A program made the position numbers and the translations under genes. This document shows positions 27,216 through 35,790 of a DNA stretch of 36,429 bases, one piece after another. Position 1 is the first letter of the stretch, and each line of letters begins with the position of its first letter. Below the pieces are notes generated by a model, which worked only from the letters and a program-made list of their open reading frames with translations, searched no databases and was not told the origin of the DNA. The stretch is from Pseudomonadota bacterium (GTDB lineage Bacteria > Pseudomonadota > Alphaproteobacteria > Sphingomonadales > Sphingomonadaceae), in contig JAKOWQ010000183.1 in NCBI GenBank assembly GCA_029781465.1, positions 1-36,429 of the forward strand, given 5' to 3'.

Positions 27216-28147
27216 GCCGCCGCCCGGCTGGTCAGGGCGACGAACACATCCTCCAGATCGGCCTCGCGGGTGGTAACGTCGACGATGGCGAAGCCCATGC
27301 CCTGGATCAGCGAAAGCACTTCGCCGGCATTGCTGCGGTCCTTGTCATAGGTGATCTCGATCACCTGATCGCCGGTCTTCTCGCACTTGTGGAAGGCCGG
27401 GTGCGAGGGGCATTCGCCAATCGGCTTGTCGAGCGTTACCACGACAACCTTTTCGCGCGCCATTTCAACCAGTTCGCGGGTTGGCTTGTTGGCGATCAGC
27501 TGGCCGTGGTTGATGATCGCGATACGGTCGCACAGCTGTTCGGCTTCTTCGAGGTAATGGGTGGTGAGCACCACGGTGACCCCGCCCGCGTTGAGCTCGC
27601 CCACCAGTTCCCACAGCTGGCGGCGCAGTTCGACATCGACCCCGGCGGTCGGTTCGTCGAGTACGATAACCGGGGGCATGTGGACCAGCGCCTTGGCGAT
27701 CAGCAGGCGGCGCTTCATCCCCCCCGAAAGGGTGCGGGCATAGGCATTGGCCTTGTCGGCCAGATGAACCTGGCCAAGCAGCTCGAGGCTGCGCCGCGCG
27801 GCCTTGGGCACGCCGTAGAGCCCGGCCTGGTTTTCCAGCACCTCGAAAGGGGTGAAGAAGGGATCGAATACCACTTCCTGCGGCACGATCCCGATCGCGC
27901 GCTTGGCGTTGCGGCTGTCGGCATCGATATCGAAGCCCCAGATTTCCGCGCTGCCGCTGGTTTTCATCACCAGCCCGGCAAGGATGTTGATCAGCGTGGA
28001 TTTGCCCGCGCCGTTGGGGCCGAGCAGCCCGAAGATCTGCCCTTGCGGCACGTCGAAACTCACTCCATCGAGCGCCAGCTTGGCCGGGGCGTTGCCGGCC
28101 GGGGCATAGCGCTTGACGAGATCCTTGATGCTGATTGCGGGAGGCAT
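27212..28147 (-). CDS. ABC transporter ATP-binding protein
   Basis: Walker A GLLGPNGAGKSTLIN, signature LSGGMKRRL, Walker B VIVLDEPTAGVD; start placed at MPPAISIKDL; overlaps nadB start. Confidence 0.92.
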   Translation of the reverse strand: MPPAISIKDLVKRYAPAGNAPAKLALDGVSFDVPQGQIFGLLGPNGAGKSTLINILAGLVMKTSGSAEIWGFDIDADSRNAKRAIGIVPQEVVFDPFFTPFEVLENQAGLYGVPKAARRSLELLGQVHLADKANAYARTLSGGMKRRLLIAKALVHMPPVIVLDEPTAGVDVELRRQLWELVGELNAGGVTVVLTTHYLEEAEQLCDRIAIINHGQLIANKPTRELVEMAREKVVVVTLDKPIGECPSHPAFHKCEKTGDQVIEITYDKDRSNAGEVLSLIQGMGFAIVDVTTREADLEDVFVALTSRAAA

Positions 28148-28294
28148 GTCCATGCCCTGCATTTGGGACAGGAAAGTGCCCGCGTAAAGCCCCAAGCAAG
28201 GGCGGAAAACGGGGATGGCGAACGATGATCCCTACCGCGCCGTTAACCATACCCCTGCAAGGTGCCTTCACCGCGCCGCGCTAGACCGGCCGGC

Positions 28295-28918
28295 ATGACC
28301 TGGGGGGTCTTCTGGCGCAGCACCGTGCTGCAACCGCTGAAACGCGCAGTTTGCGCGGGGGCGGCTTGCGCTCTGGTCACCGGATTCGCCACCCCCGCCA
28401 ACGCCGGTGAAGTCACCACCGCGACCGGATCGAGCCGGGCGACAATCGTGGCGCCGCTGACGCTGGTGAAGATCCAGGATCTCGATTTCGGGCGGATCGT
28501 CGCACGGCCCACCGCCGGAACGGTCACGGTCGATCAGATCACCGGGGCCTGTACGGTAACCGGCGCGATTCTCGAGGTCGGCACCTGCCACTATGCCAGC
28601 TTTGCCGGGATGGCCGGAGGGCGCAACATGAACGCCCGCATCTCGCTTGACAGCGTGGTCAACCTGACCGGTCCGGGCCAGACCATGGTACTCGACAACG
28701 TCAAGCTGGGGACCAATTCGACGATCAGCTTCGCCGGTAACACCAATGCCAATGGCCAGGGCGTGGGACTGACCCAGGGCAACGGCAACCAGCGCTACAC
28801 CATCGCCACATCGAGCGGCATCTTTGTGCTCAATGTTGGCGGCAGACTCAATGTCAACGCCAATCAGGCGGGGGGCACCTACACGGGATCGCTGACCGTT
28901 ACCGTGCAGTACCAGTAG
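28295..28918 (+). CDS. Secreted DUF4402-type protein
   Basis: Signal peptide ending ATPANA; ATIVAPLTLVKIQDLDFGRIV and C-terminal GGTYTGSLTVTVQYQ typical of DUF4402. Confidence 0.78.
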   Translation: MTWGVFWRSTVLQPLKRAVCAGAACALVTGFATPANAGEVTTATGSSRATIVAPLTLVKIQDLDFGRIVARPTAGTVTVDQITGACTVTGAILEVGTCHYASFAGMAGGRNMNARISLDSVVNLTGPGQTMVLDNVKLGTNSTISFAGNTNANGQGVGLTQGNGNQRYTIATSSGIFVLNVGGRLNVNANQAGGTYTGSLTVTVQYQ

Positions 28919-28957
28919 ATATGGAAATCGCGCCGCCGCCCTGCTAAGGCCCGCGCC

Positions 28958-29155
28958 ATGAGCACCCCGCACGAAACCGCAATCGTCACCACCACCCGCG
29001 TTTGCTGCGATGGCGCCACCGGCATCCCCGGCGGCGCCGCGCTCGGTCATCCGCGCGTGTGGCTGGAAATCGACGAAAGCGGCGAGGCCGAATGCGGCTA
29101 TTGCGGCAAGCGCTTCGTGCTCAAGGGCGGCTCGGCGGACAAGGCCGCGGCCTGA
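28958..29155 (+). CDS. Zinc-finger domain protein (CHCC type)
   Basis: 65 aa; VCCDGATGIPGGAALGHPRVWLEIDESGEAECGYCGKRFVL. Confidence 0.85.
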   Translation: MSTPHETAIVTTTRVCCDGATGIPGGAALGHPRVWLEIDESGEAECGYCGKRFVLKGGSADKAAA

Positions 29156-29192
29156 CACTGGCGCTCCGGCGCCAAGGCCCTATATCGGGGCG

Positions 29193-30626
29193 ATGACCAG
29201 TCCCGATCCGCGTTCGCTGCTCTATCGTCAGCTCGATCCCGCCCGTGCCCAGGCGCTGACCGCCGAGGCGCTGGCGCGGTGCGACGATGGCGAGCTGTTC
29301 CTCCAGTTCATCGCCTCGGAAACCTTCGTCTTCGATGACGGGCGGCTCAAGACCGCGGACTATTCGCGCGATTCCGGCTTCGGCTTGCGCGGGCTTTCGG
29401 GCGAGATGACCGGCTTTGCCCATGCCAACGAGATCAGTGAGAGCGCGATCCGCCGTGCGGGCGAAACGCTGCAACTGCTCGATCCGGCCAGGGGCCAGCC
29501 CGCGCCTCCCCCGCGCCAGAGCAACCGCCATCTCTATACCGATCTGTCGCCGCTCGATGCGCTGCCCTTTGCGGACAAGGTCCGCCTGCTCGAAACCATC
29601 GACGCAGCGGCGCGGGCGCGCGATCCGCGCGTGGCGCAAGTCAGCGCCAGTCTGGCGGCGAGCTGGTCGGTGGTGGAGATCGTGCGCGCCGACGGGTTCG
29701 TCGCCCACGATGTGCGCCCGCAGGTGCGGCTCAACGTCAGCATCGTGGCCGAGGCCAACGGCCGGCGCGAAACCGGCAGTTTCGGGATCGGCGGTCGGCG
29801 GCTCTACGACGATCTGTTCGCGCCGGAAACCTGGAACCGCGCGATCGACCAGGCGCTGGCCCAGGCATTGACCAATCTCGAAAGCGTCGCCGCTCCTGCC
29901 GGTGAGATGACCGTGCTGCTTGGCCCCGGCTGGCCCGGGGTGCTGCTGCACGAGGCGGTCGGTCACGGGCTTGAGGGCGATTTCAACCGCAAGGGGACCT
30001 CGGCTTTTTCGGGCCGGATCGGCGAGCGCGTCGGCGCACCGGGCGTGACGGTGATCGACGATGGCTCGCTTGTCTCGCCGCTGGGCGGGGGGCGGCGCGG
30101 CTCGCTTTCGATCGACGATGAAGGCACACCCACAGGGGAAACCGTGCTGATCGAGGACGGGATCCTGAAAGGCTACATGCAGGACCGGCTCAACGCCCGG
30201 CTGATGGGAGTAGCCCCCACCGGTAACGGGCGGCGCGAGAGCTATGCCCATGCGCCGCTGCCACGGATGACCAACACCTTCATGCGCGGCGGCAACGACG
30301 ATCCGGCGGAGCTGCTGGGACGCGTGAAGAACGGGATCTTCGCCAAGAGCTTTGGCGGCGGGCAGGTCGATATCGTTTCGGGCAAGTTCGTCTTTTCCTG
30401 TACCGAGGCCTACCGGATCGAAAACGGAAAGCTGGGCGCGCCGATCAAGGGAGCGACGCTGATCGGCGACGGCCCCAGCGTGCTGACCCGGGTAACCGGG
30501 ATCGGCAACGACATGGCGCTCGACGAAGGGATTGGCGTTTGCGGCAAGGGCGGGCAGAGCGTTCCCGCCGGGGTCGGCCAGCCCACCCTGCTGGTCGAGG
30601 GGCTGACCGTGGGCGGAACGGGCTGA
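29193..30626 (+). CDS. tldD: Metalloprotease TldD
   Basis: HEAVGHGLEGDFNRKGTSAFSGRIGERV; MTNTFMRGG; GGGQVDIVSGKFVFSCTEAYRIENGKLG; start placed at MTSPDPRSLL. Confidence 0.94.
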   Translation: MTSPDPRSLLYRQLDPARAQALTAEALARCDDGELFLQFIASETFVFDDGRLKTADYSRDSGFGLRGLSGEMTGFAHANEISESAIRRAGETLQLLDPARGQPAPPPRQSNRHLYTDLSPLDALPFADKVRLLETIDAAARARDPRVAQVSASLAASWSVVEIVRADGFVAHDVRPQVRLNVSIVAEANGRRETGSFGIGGRRLYDDLFAPETWNRAIDQALAQALTNLESVAAPAGEMTVLLGPGWPGVLLHEAVGHGLEGDFNRKGTSAFSGRIGERVGAPGVTVIDDGSLVSPLGGGRRGSLSIDDEGTPTGETVLIEDGILKGYMQDRLNARLMGVAPTGNGRRESYAHAPLPRMTNTFMRGGNDDPAELLGRVKNGIFAKSFGGGQVDIVSGKFVFSCTEAYRIENGKLGAPIKGATLIGDGPSVLTRVTGIGNDMALDEGIGVCGKGGQSVPAGVGQPTLLVEGLTVGGTG

Positions 30627-30685
30627 TCCGTCAGCCGCCGTTCAGGTAGGTGTGATAGCATCTCATCCATCCAAGGAGATCCGAC

Positions 30686-31087
30686 ATGCGCAAGCTTGCA
30701 ACCGCCCTCACCGCCGCCGCGATGCTGCTGGGTGGCACCGCGCTGGAAGCCAAACCCAAGCTCACTCCCGAACAGCGACTGGAGAAATTGCTTGAGGGGC
30801 GCGAGGCCGGCAAGCCGGTGCACTGCCTGCCGATGTGGCAGACCAGCGAGATGGAGATCATCGATCACGTCGCGATTGTCTATGGCCGCGGCGAAACGAT
30901 CTGGGTCAACCGTCCCAAGGATCCCAAATACCTCGATTCCGACGATATCCTGGTGACCCGCACCTATGGCACCGAGCTGTGCGATCTCGATATCGTGCAC
31001 ACGATCGATCGCTCCTCGCACTTCACCACCGGCTTCATCAGCCTGGGCGAATTTGTCCCCTACAAGCGGGTCAAGCCCGCCGAATAG
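30686..31087 (+). CDS. Secreted hypothetical protein
   Basis: 133 aa; signal peptide MRKLATALTAAAMLLGGTALEAK; two Cys in mature part (VHCLPMW, ELCDLD). Confidence 0.7.
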   Translation: MRKLATALTAAAMLLGGTALEAKPKLTPEQRLEKLLEGREAGKPVHCLPMWQTSEMEIIDHVAIVYGRGETIWVNRPKDPKYLDSDDILVTRTYGTELCDLDIVHTIDRSSHFTTGFISLGEFVPYKRVKPAE

Positions 31088-31115
31088 GGCACTCCATACC
31101 GATTGACAGCGAGCG

Positions 31116-31146
31116 CCGCCCGGAGCGATCCGGGCGGTGTTTTTTT
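31116..31146 (+). terminator. Rho-independent terminator
   Basis: CCGCCCGG-AGCGAT-CCGGGCGG-TGTTTTTTT: perfect 8-bp stem, 6-nt loop, U-tract. Confidence 0.9.
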
Positions 31147-31174
31147 GGTGGCTTGACTCCGTCCGGCAAACAAT

Positions 31175-31190
31175 TAGGGTCCGTACCCTA
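31175..31190. promoter_or_regulatory. Candidate operator TAGGGT-CCGT-ACCCTA upstream of the P450
   Basis: 6-bp perfect arms; 16 bp after TTGACT (31153-31158), so overlaps the expected -10 region. Confidence 0.55.
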
Positions 31191-31221
31191 GAACGGCCAT
31201 GCAAGGCCGGGGGAGAGGACC

Positions 31222-32472
31222 ATGGCAACCGCAGCACCGCTGGAACGCACCCAATCGCCGATCGCGCCGATCGATGTTTCGCGCAAGGAGCTCTACGAAG
31301 GTGAGGGCTGGCAGGAACCGTTCCGCACCCTGCGTGCCGAGGCGCCGATCCAGTACGTTCCCGACAGCGAATTCGGCCCCTACTGGTCGGTCAGCACCTA
31401 CAAGCCGATCGTCCACGTCGAGGCGCTGCCCAAGATCTTTTCCTCAAGCTGGGAATACGGCGGGATCGCGATCCCCGGCAAGGTCGACGAGCTGATCGAG
31501 GGCGAGATCCGCATGCCGATGTTCATCGCCATGGACCCGCCGCACCATACCGCGCAGCGCCGCACCGTGGCCCCCAGCTTCGGCCCTTCCGAGGTCGCGG
31601 CGATGAAGGCCGAAGTCCAGCAGCGCACCGCCGAGGTGCTTGACAGTCTGCCGATCGGCGAGGCGTTCAACTGGGTTGACCGGGTTTCGATCGAGCTGAC
31701 CACCGGAATGCTCGCCCGGCTGTTCGACTTCCCCTGGGAAGAACGCCACAAACTGACATACTGGTCGGACATGGGCGGCAACGTCGAGGCGATGAAACGC
31801 CCAGAGGATATCGCCAAGCGCAACGCCGCCCTGTTCGAGATGGGCGCTGCCTTTGCCGAACTGTGGCAGCAGAAGATCGCCAATCCGGGCAAGGACCTGA
31901 TCTCGGTCATGCTGCGCAGCGATGCGATGAGCACGATGAGCCAGGAAGAATTCATCGGCAACCTGATCCTGCTGATCGTCGGCGGCAACGACACCACCCG
32001 CAATTCGATGTCGGCCTTTGCCTGGGGGCTCGAACAGTTTCCCGATCAGCGCGCCAAGCTTGAGGCCGATCCCTCGCTGATTCCCAACGCGGTGCAGGAA
32101 CTGGTGCGCTGGCAGACCCCGCTGGCGCACATGCGCCGCACAGTCCAGGAAGATACCGAGCTGGAAGGGGTGACCATGAAAAAGGGCGACAAGGTCGTGC
32201 TGTGGTACATCTCGGCCAACCGCGACGAGTCCGTGTTTGCCGATGCCGACAAGGTGATCGTCGATCGCGAGAACGCCCGCCGCCATCTGTCCTTCGGCTA
32301 TGGCATCCACCGCTGCGTCGGCGCGCGGGTGGCCGAATTGCAGCTCACCACCCTGCTCGAGGAAATGGCCAAGCGGCGCCTGCGCGCCAATGTGGTGCGC
32401 GAGCCGGTGCGGGTGGCAACCTGCTTCGTTCACGGCTACAAGGAAGTCATGGTCGAGCTGTCGCACTACTGA
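31222..32472 (+). CDS. Cytochrome P450, CYP153-like
   Basis: FGPYWSVSTYKPIVHVE, GGNDTTRNSMSAFAWGL (I-helix), heme loop LSFGYGIHRCVGARVAELQL. Confidence 0.9.
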   Translation: MATAAPLERTQSPIAPIDVSRKELYEGEGWQEPFRTLRAEAPIQYVPDSEFGPYWSVSTYKPIVHVEALPKIFSSSWEYGGIAIPGKVDELIEGEIRMPMFIAMDPPHHTAQRRTVAPSFGPSEVAAMKAEVQQRTAEVLDSLPIGEAFNWVDRVSIELTTGMLARLFDFPWEERHKLTYWSDMGGNVEAMKRPEDIAKRNAALFEMGAAFAELWQQKIANPGKDLISVMLRSDAMSTMSQEEFIGNLILLIVGGNDTTRNSMSAFAWGLEQFPDQRAKLEADPSLIPNAVQELVRWQTPLAHMRRTVQEDTELEGVTMKKGDKVVLWYISANRDESVFADADKVIVDRENARRHLSFGYGIHRCVGARVAELQLTTLLEEMAKRRLRANVVREPVRVATCFVHGYKEVMVELSHY

Positions 32473-33113
32473 TGAAGACCCGCGACCGGATCGTTCTGGA
32501 GGCCCGCGCGCTGTTCAACGAGCAGGGCTATGGCAATGTCACCACGGCGATGCTGGCGGCGCATCTCGGCATCGCCGAGGGCAATCTGTGGTACCATTTC
32601 AAGACCCGCCAGGCCCTGCTTGAGGCGATTGCCGAGCAATTCGCCTCGCGGATCGATGCACGGCTCGACATGGTGCCCGATGCGCTCGATCCGATCGGCA
32701 GCTATGCCCGCATGCTGGGGCGGCTGATGGCGGAGCTGAGCGATTTCCGCTTCATCTACCGCGATCAGGCGAGCTACGGCGAGCATGTCGAACCGGTCGC
32801 GGGCAAAGCTCCGGGCTGGCTGGGGCGGACCTTTGACCAGCTTGAGCGCTATTTCGATACGCTGGCCGATGCCGGGCTGCTTGACTGGCCGCGCGAACGG
32901 CTGCGCGATCTGGCGATCAACACCACGATCATCCTGCGCTACGGGCTGGAACACTATCGCGAAATGGGCGAGCCGACCGGGGCCGGATCGGGGGCCGTGC
33001 GCCGCACTCTGCACCGCCACCTGACCCTGTTCGAACACCGCCTCGCCCCCGAAGCCGCGATCCGGCTGCACGAGGCGATCGAGGCGATCGGCGCGCGCGC
33101 GCTGGCGGCCTGA
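32472..33113 (+). CDS. TetR/AcrR family transcriptional regulator
   Basis: MKTRDRIVLEARALFNEQGYGNVTTAMLAAHLGIAEGNLWYHFKTRQAL; TGATG overlap with the P450 stop. Confidence 0.88.
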   Translation: MKTRDRIVLEARALFNEQGYGNVTTAMLAAHLGIAEGNLWYHFKTRQALLEAIAEQFASRIDARLDMVPDALDPIGSYARMLGRLMAELSDFRFIYRDQASYGEHVEPVAGKAPGWLGRTFDQLERYFDTLADAGLLDWPRERLRDLAINTTIILRYGLEHYREMGEPTGAGSGAVRRTLHRHLTLFEHRLAPEAAIRLHEAIEAIGARALAA

Positions 33114-33137
33114 ACCGCTTGGCGCTATGGCGCCGCC

Positions 33138-33632
33138 ATGACCAGCCAAGCGATCCTCGTTCTCACCACCGGCGGAACCATCGACAAGGCCTATTTCGAT
33201 GCGCTGTCGGAATATCAGATCGTCGAAAGCGGGATCCCCGCCTTGCTGAACGAAGCCCGCGTTGCCCTGCCATTCCGGGTGATCGAGCTGATGCGCAAGG
33301 ACAGCCTTGAGCTGACCGAGGCCGACCGGGCGCTGATTGCCAGCGCCGCGCGCGAGGCGCCCGAAAGCCGCATCGTCGTGACCCACGGCACCGACACCAT
33401 GACCGACACCGCCCGCGTCCTCGCCGCCGATGTACCGGGCAAGACCATTGTCCTCACCGGCGCGCTGACCCCGGCGCGCTTTGCCGAAACCGACGCGCCC
33501 TTCAACCTCGGCATGGCCTTCGCGGCGGCCCAGACCTGCCCGGCGGGGGTGTGGATCGCGATGAGCGGCGAGGTGTTCGACGGCCTGAGGGTGCGCAAGG
33601 ATCGGGCGGCGGGCAAGTTCGTGGCGGCCTGA
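33138..33632 (+). CDS. Short single-domain asparaginase family protein
   Basis: LVLTTGGTIDKAYFDAL and VVTHGTDTMTDTA active-site motifs; 164 aa, N-terminal domain only. Confidence 0.85.
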   Translation: MTSQAILVLTTGGTIDKAYFDALSEYQIVESGIPALLNEARVALPFRVIELMRKDSLELTEADRALIASAAREAPESRIVVTHGTDTMTDTARVLAADVPGKTIVLTGALTPARFAETDAPFNLGMAFAAAQTCPAGVWIAMSGEVFDGLRVRKDRAAGKFVAA

Positions 33633-33650
33633 TCGCCGGATCGCGGCTTG

Positions 33651-34337
33651 TTATCGCAGCCGCGCGGCCGCCTCCTGGGCCTGGGCTTGGCACTTCGAAG
33701 CAAGCGGGGCCAGCCGCTCGAGATAGGATTCGAGCAGCGCAGGCGGGGCCAGTTCGGGCCGGCCACTGTCAAACGGCGGAGCGGGGGCATATTCCAGGCC
33801 GAGCTGGATCGTCCGCGCCAGATCCTCGCCGCCGATTTCGGCCAGCACGGTCAGGGCAAAGTCGATCCCCGCGGTCACCCCGCCCCCGGTGATCAGCTTG
33901 CCGTCGCGCACGACCCGGGCTGGATCGGGAACGGCGCCGAATGCGGCAAGCAGATCCCGCCAGGCCCAGTGACAGGCGGCACGCTTGCCGCCAAGCAGAC
34001 CCGCGGCGCCGAGGATCAGCGATCCCGTGCAGACCGACGTGACATAGCGCGCGGTATCGGCAAGGCGGCGAATCTGGCCGACGAAAGCCCGATCGAGCGC
34101 CCAGTCGAGCGCGTTGCCGCCGCCGGGCACGCACAGCAGGTCGCAGCGTTCGATCCCGGCGATCGGCACGGTTCCGGCAAAGGAGAGGCCATCGGCCGGA
34201 ACCTCGCCGCCAGCCGGGCTGGCGATGATCGTCACGCTGTCTGGCAGCCGCGAGATGAACTGGTGCGGCCCGGTAAAATCGAGATGGGTCATGCCGGGAT
34301 ATATCGCGAAAACGACGGTGAAAGGCTGGTCGGGCAT
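33651..34337 (-). CDS. inhA: DJ-1/PfpI family protein, isonitrile hydratase-like
   Basis: THLDFTGPHQF, RYVTSVCTGSLILGAAGLLGGKRAACHWAWRDLLAAFGAVP, GGGVTAGIDFAL, LEYAPAPPF match the Pseudomonas isonitrile hydratase pattern; Asp and Cys-Thr catalytic residues conserved. Confidence 0.8.
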   Translation of the reverse strand: MPDQPFTVVFAIYPGMTHLDFTGPHQFISRLPDSVTIIASPAGGEVPADGLSFAGTVPIAGIERCDLLCVPGGGNALDWALDRAFVGQIRRLADTARYVTSVCTGSLILGAAGLLGGKRAACHWAWRDLLAAFGAVPDPARVVRDGKLITGGGVTAGIDFALTVLAEIGGEDLARTIQLGLEYAPAPPFDSGRPELAPPALLESYLERLAPLASKCQAQAQEAAARLR

Positions 34338-34417
34338 CGGCTCACTCCAGGGATTACGGCTCTTCACTGCCATTGCGGCGATCTTGACGAAATGACATTG
34401 ATCCCTCAATTCGGGCC

Positions 34418-35380
34418 ATGCCCCGTTCTATCGCCATGATCCTGTTTCCCGGCTTCCAGATCCTCGACGTGACCGGGCCGGTGGCGGCATTCGAGATCGC
34501 CGGGCGTTTCACTCCCGATGCCTATCACCTGACGCTCCTTGCGGCAGAGGGCGGGCCGGTCGTGGCTTCGGCAGGGATCGCGCTGCAAGCCTGGCCCCTT
34601 AGCGGAGCGGGAAGCTTCGATACCGTTCTGGTCGCTGGCGGAGATGGCAGCCGCAAGGCGATGCACGATCCGTTGCTGTGCGAATTCCTGCGGCGCAGCG
34701 CCGGACAGGCGCGGCGCTTGGGCAGCATCTGCTCGGGCGCCTATCTGCTTGCCGCCGCAGGGCTGCTGGATGGGCGCCGGGCCACCACCCACTGGCGCCG
34801 CGCGCCCGATCTGGCTGCGCGCTTTCCGCGCGTTGACGTCACCGTCGATGCCATCTTCGTCGTCGATGGTCCGGTCTGGACCTCGGCCGGGATCACCGCC
34901 GGGATCGATCTCGCCCTGGCAATGATTGCCGAAGATCTGGGCGAGGAAACCGCGCGTGCCGTGGCCCGGGAAATGGTGGTCTATTACCGGCGTCCGGGCG
35001 GGCAATCGCAGTTTTCGGCCCTGCTCGAACTGGATTGCGGCGACGATCGCTATTCCGAACTGCTCGGCTGGATCCGCGAAAACCTGGCGGCACGGCTAAC
35101 GGTGGAAGACCTGGCCGATCGTGCGGGGATGAGTCCGCGCAACTTCTCCCGTGCCTTCGCACGCGCGCTTGGGCAAAGCCCGGCCAAGGTGGTCGAGCGG
35201 CTGCGGATCGAAGCGGCGAGGGATCTGGTGGAAAGCGGCGCTCTGCCGATCGAGCGGATCGCGGTGCAGGTCGGGTTCCATGATCCCGAACGGATGCGCC
35301 GGGCTTTTCTGCGCGCTTTCGGCCACCCCCCGCAGGCGATGCGGCGCCTGGCCCAGGGGCAGGCGGCAGGCCGTCGCTAG
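34418..35380 (+). CDS. GlxA-family transcriptional regulator (DJ-1 domain plus AraC HTH)
   Basis: SICSGAYLLAAAGLLDGRRATTHWR DJ-1 domain; LTVEDLADRAGMSPRNFSRAFARALGQSPAKVVERLRIEAA AraC HTH. Confidence 0.9.
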   Translation: MPRSIAMILFPGFQILDVTGPVAAFEIAGRFTPDAYHLTLLAAEGGPVVASAGIALQAWPLSGAGSFDTVLVAGGDGSRKAMHDPLLCEFLRRSAGQARRLGSICSGAYLLAAAGLLDGRRATTHWRRAPDLAARFPRVDVTVDAIFVVDGPVWTSAGITAGIDLALAMIAEDLGEETARAVAREMVVYYRRPGGQSQFSALLELDCGDDRYSELLGWIRENLAARLTVEDLADRAGMSPRNFSRAFARALGQSPAKVVERLRIEAARDLVESGALPIERIAVQVGFHDPERMRRAFLRAFGHPPQAMRRLAQGQAAGRR

Positions 35381-35790
35381 AGCGTTCGCCCCAGGGTCAC
35401 CACGTCCTGATCGTCATAGCCAATTGCCCGGTAAAAGCCCCGCGCGGCCAGATTGTCGCCCCGGACCATCAGGCGAATGCGCGGACAGCCGAGTTGGCGC
35501 AGCCAGTCTTCGGCGGCGGCCATCAGCGCGCGCCCGATCCCCCGTTTCAGATGATCCGGATCCGTAGCGAGATAATAGACCCAGCCGCGATGCCCGTCGA
35601 ACCCGGCCATGATGCTGCCGACAAGGGCTTCGCCCTTGCGCGCGATCAGCACTGCCGATGTCGGATTGCCCAGGGCAAGGTCGAAATCGGCCCCGGGATC
35701 GTTCCACGGGCGGGTCAGCCCGGCGGCCTGCCACAGCGCGATCACCGCCGCGCGGTCGGCACCGGTCGCGGGCCCGACCCTTATTCCCAC
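35377..35790 (-). CDS. GNAT family N-acetyltransferase (YpeA-like)
   Basis: [57 protein letters not shown]. Confidence 0.85.
   Translation of the reverse strand: MGIRVGPATGADRAAVIALWQAAGLTRPWNDPGADFDLALGNPTSAVLIARKGEALVGSIMAGFDGHRGWVYYLATDPDHLKRGIGRALMAAAEDWLRQLGCPRIRLMVRGDNLAARGFYRAIGYDDQDVVTLGRTL

Noticed and set aside
25464-27350. 628-aa plus-strand ORF antisense to nadB
   Set aside because: Antisense shadow ORF; nadB on the other strand has unmistakable motifs.
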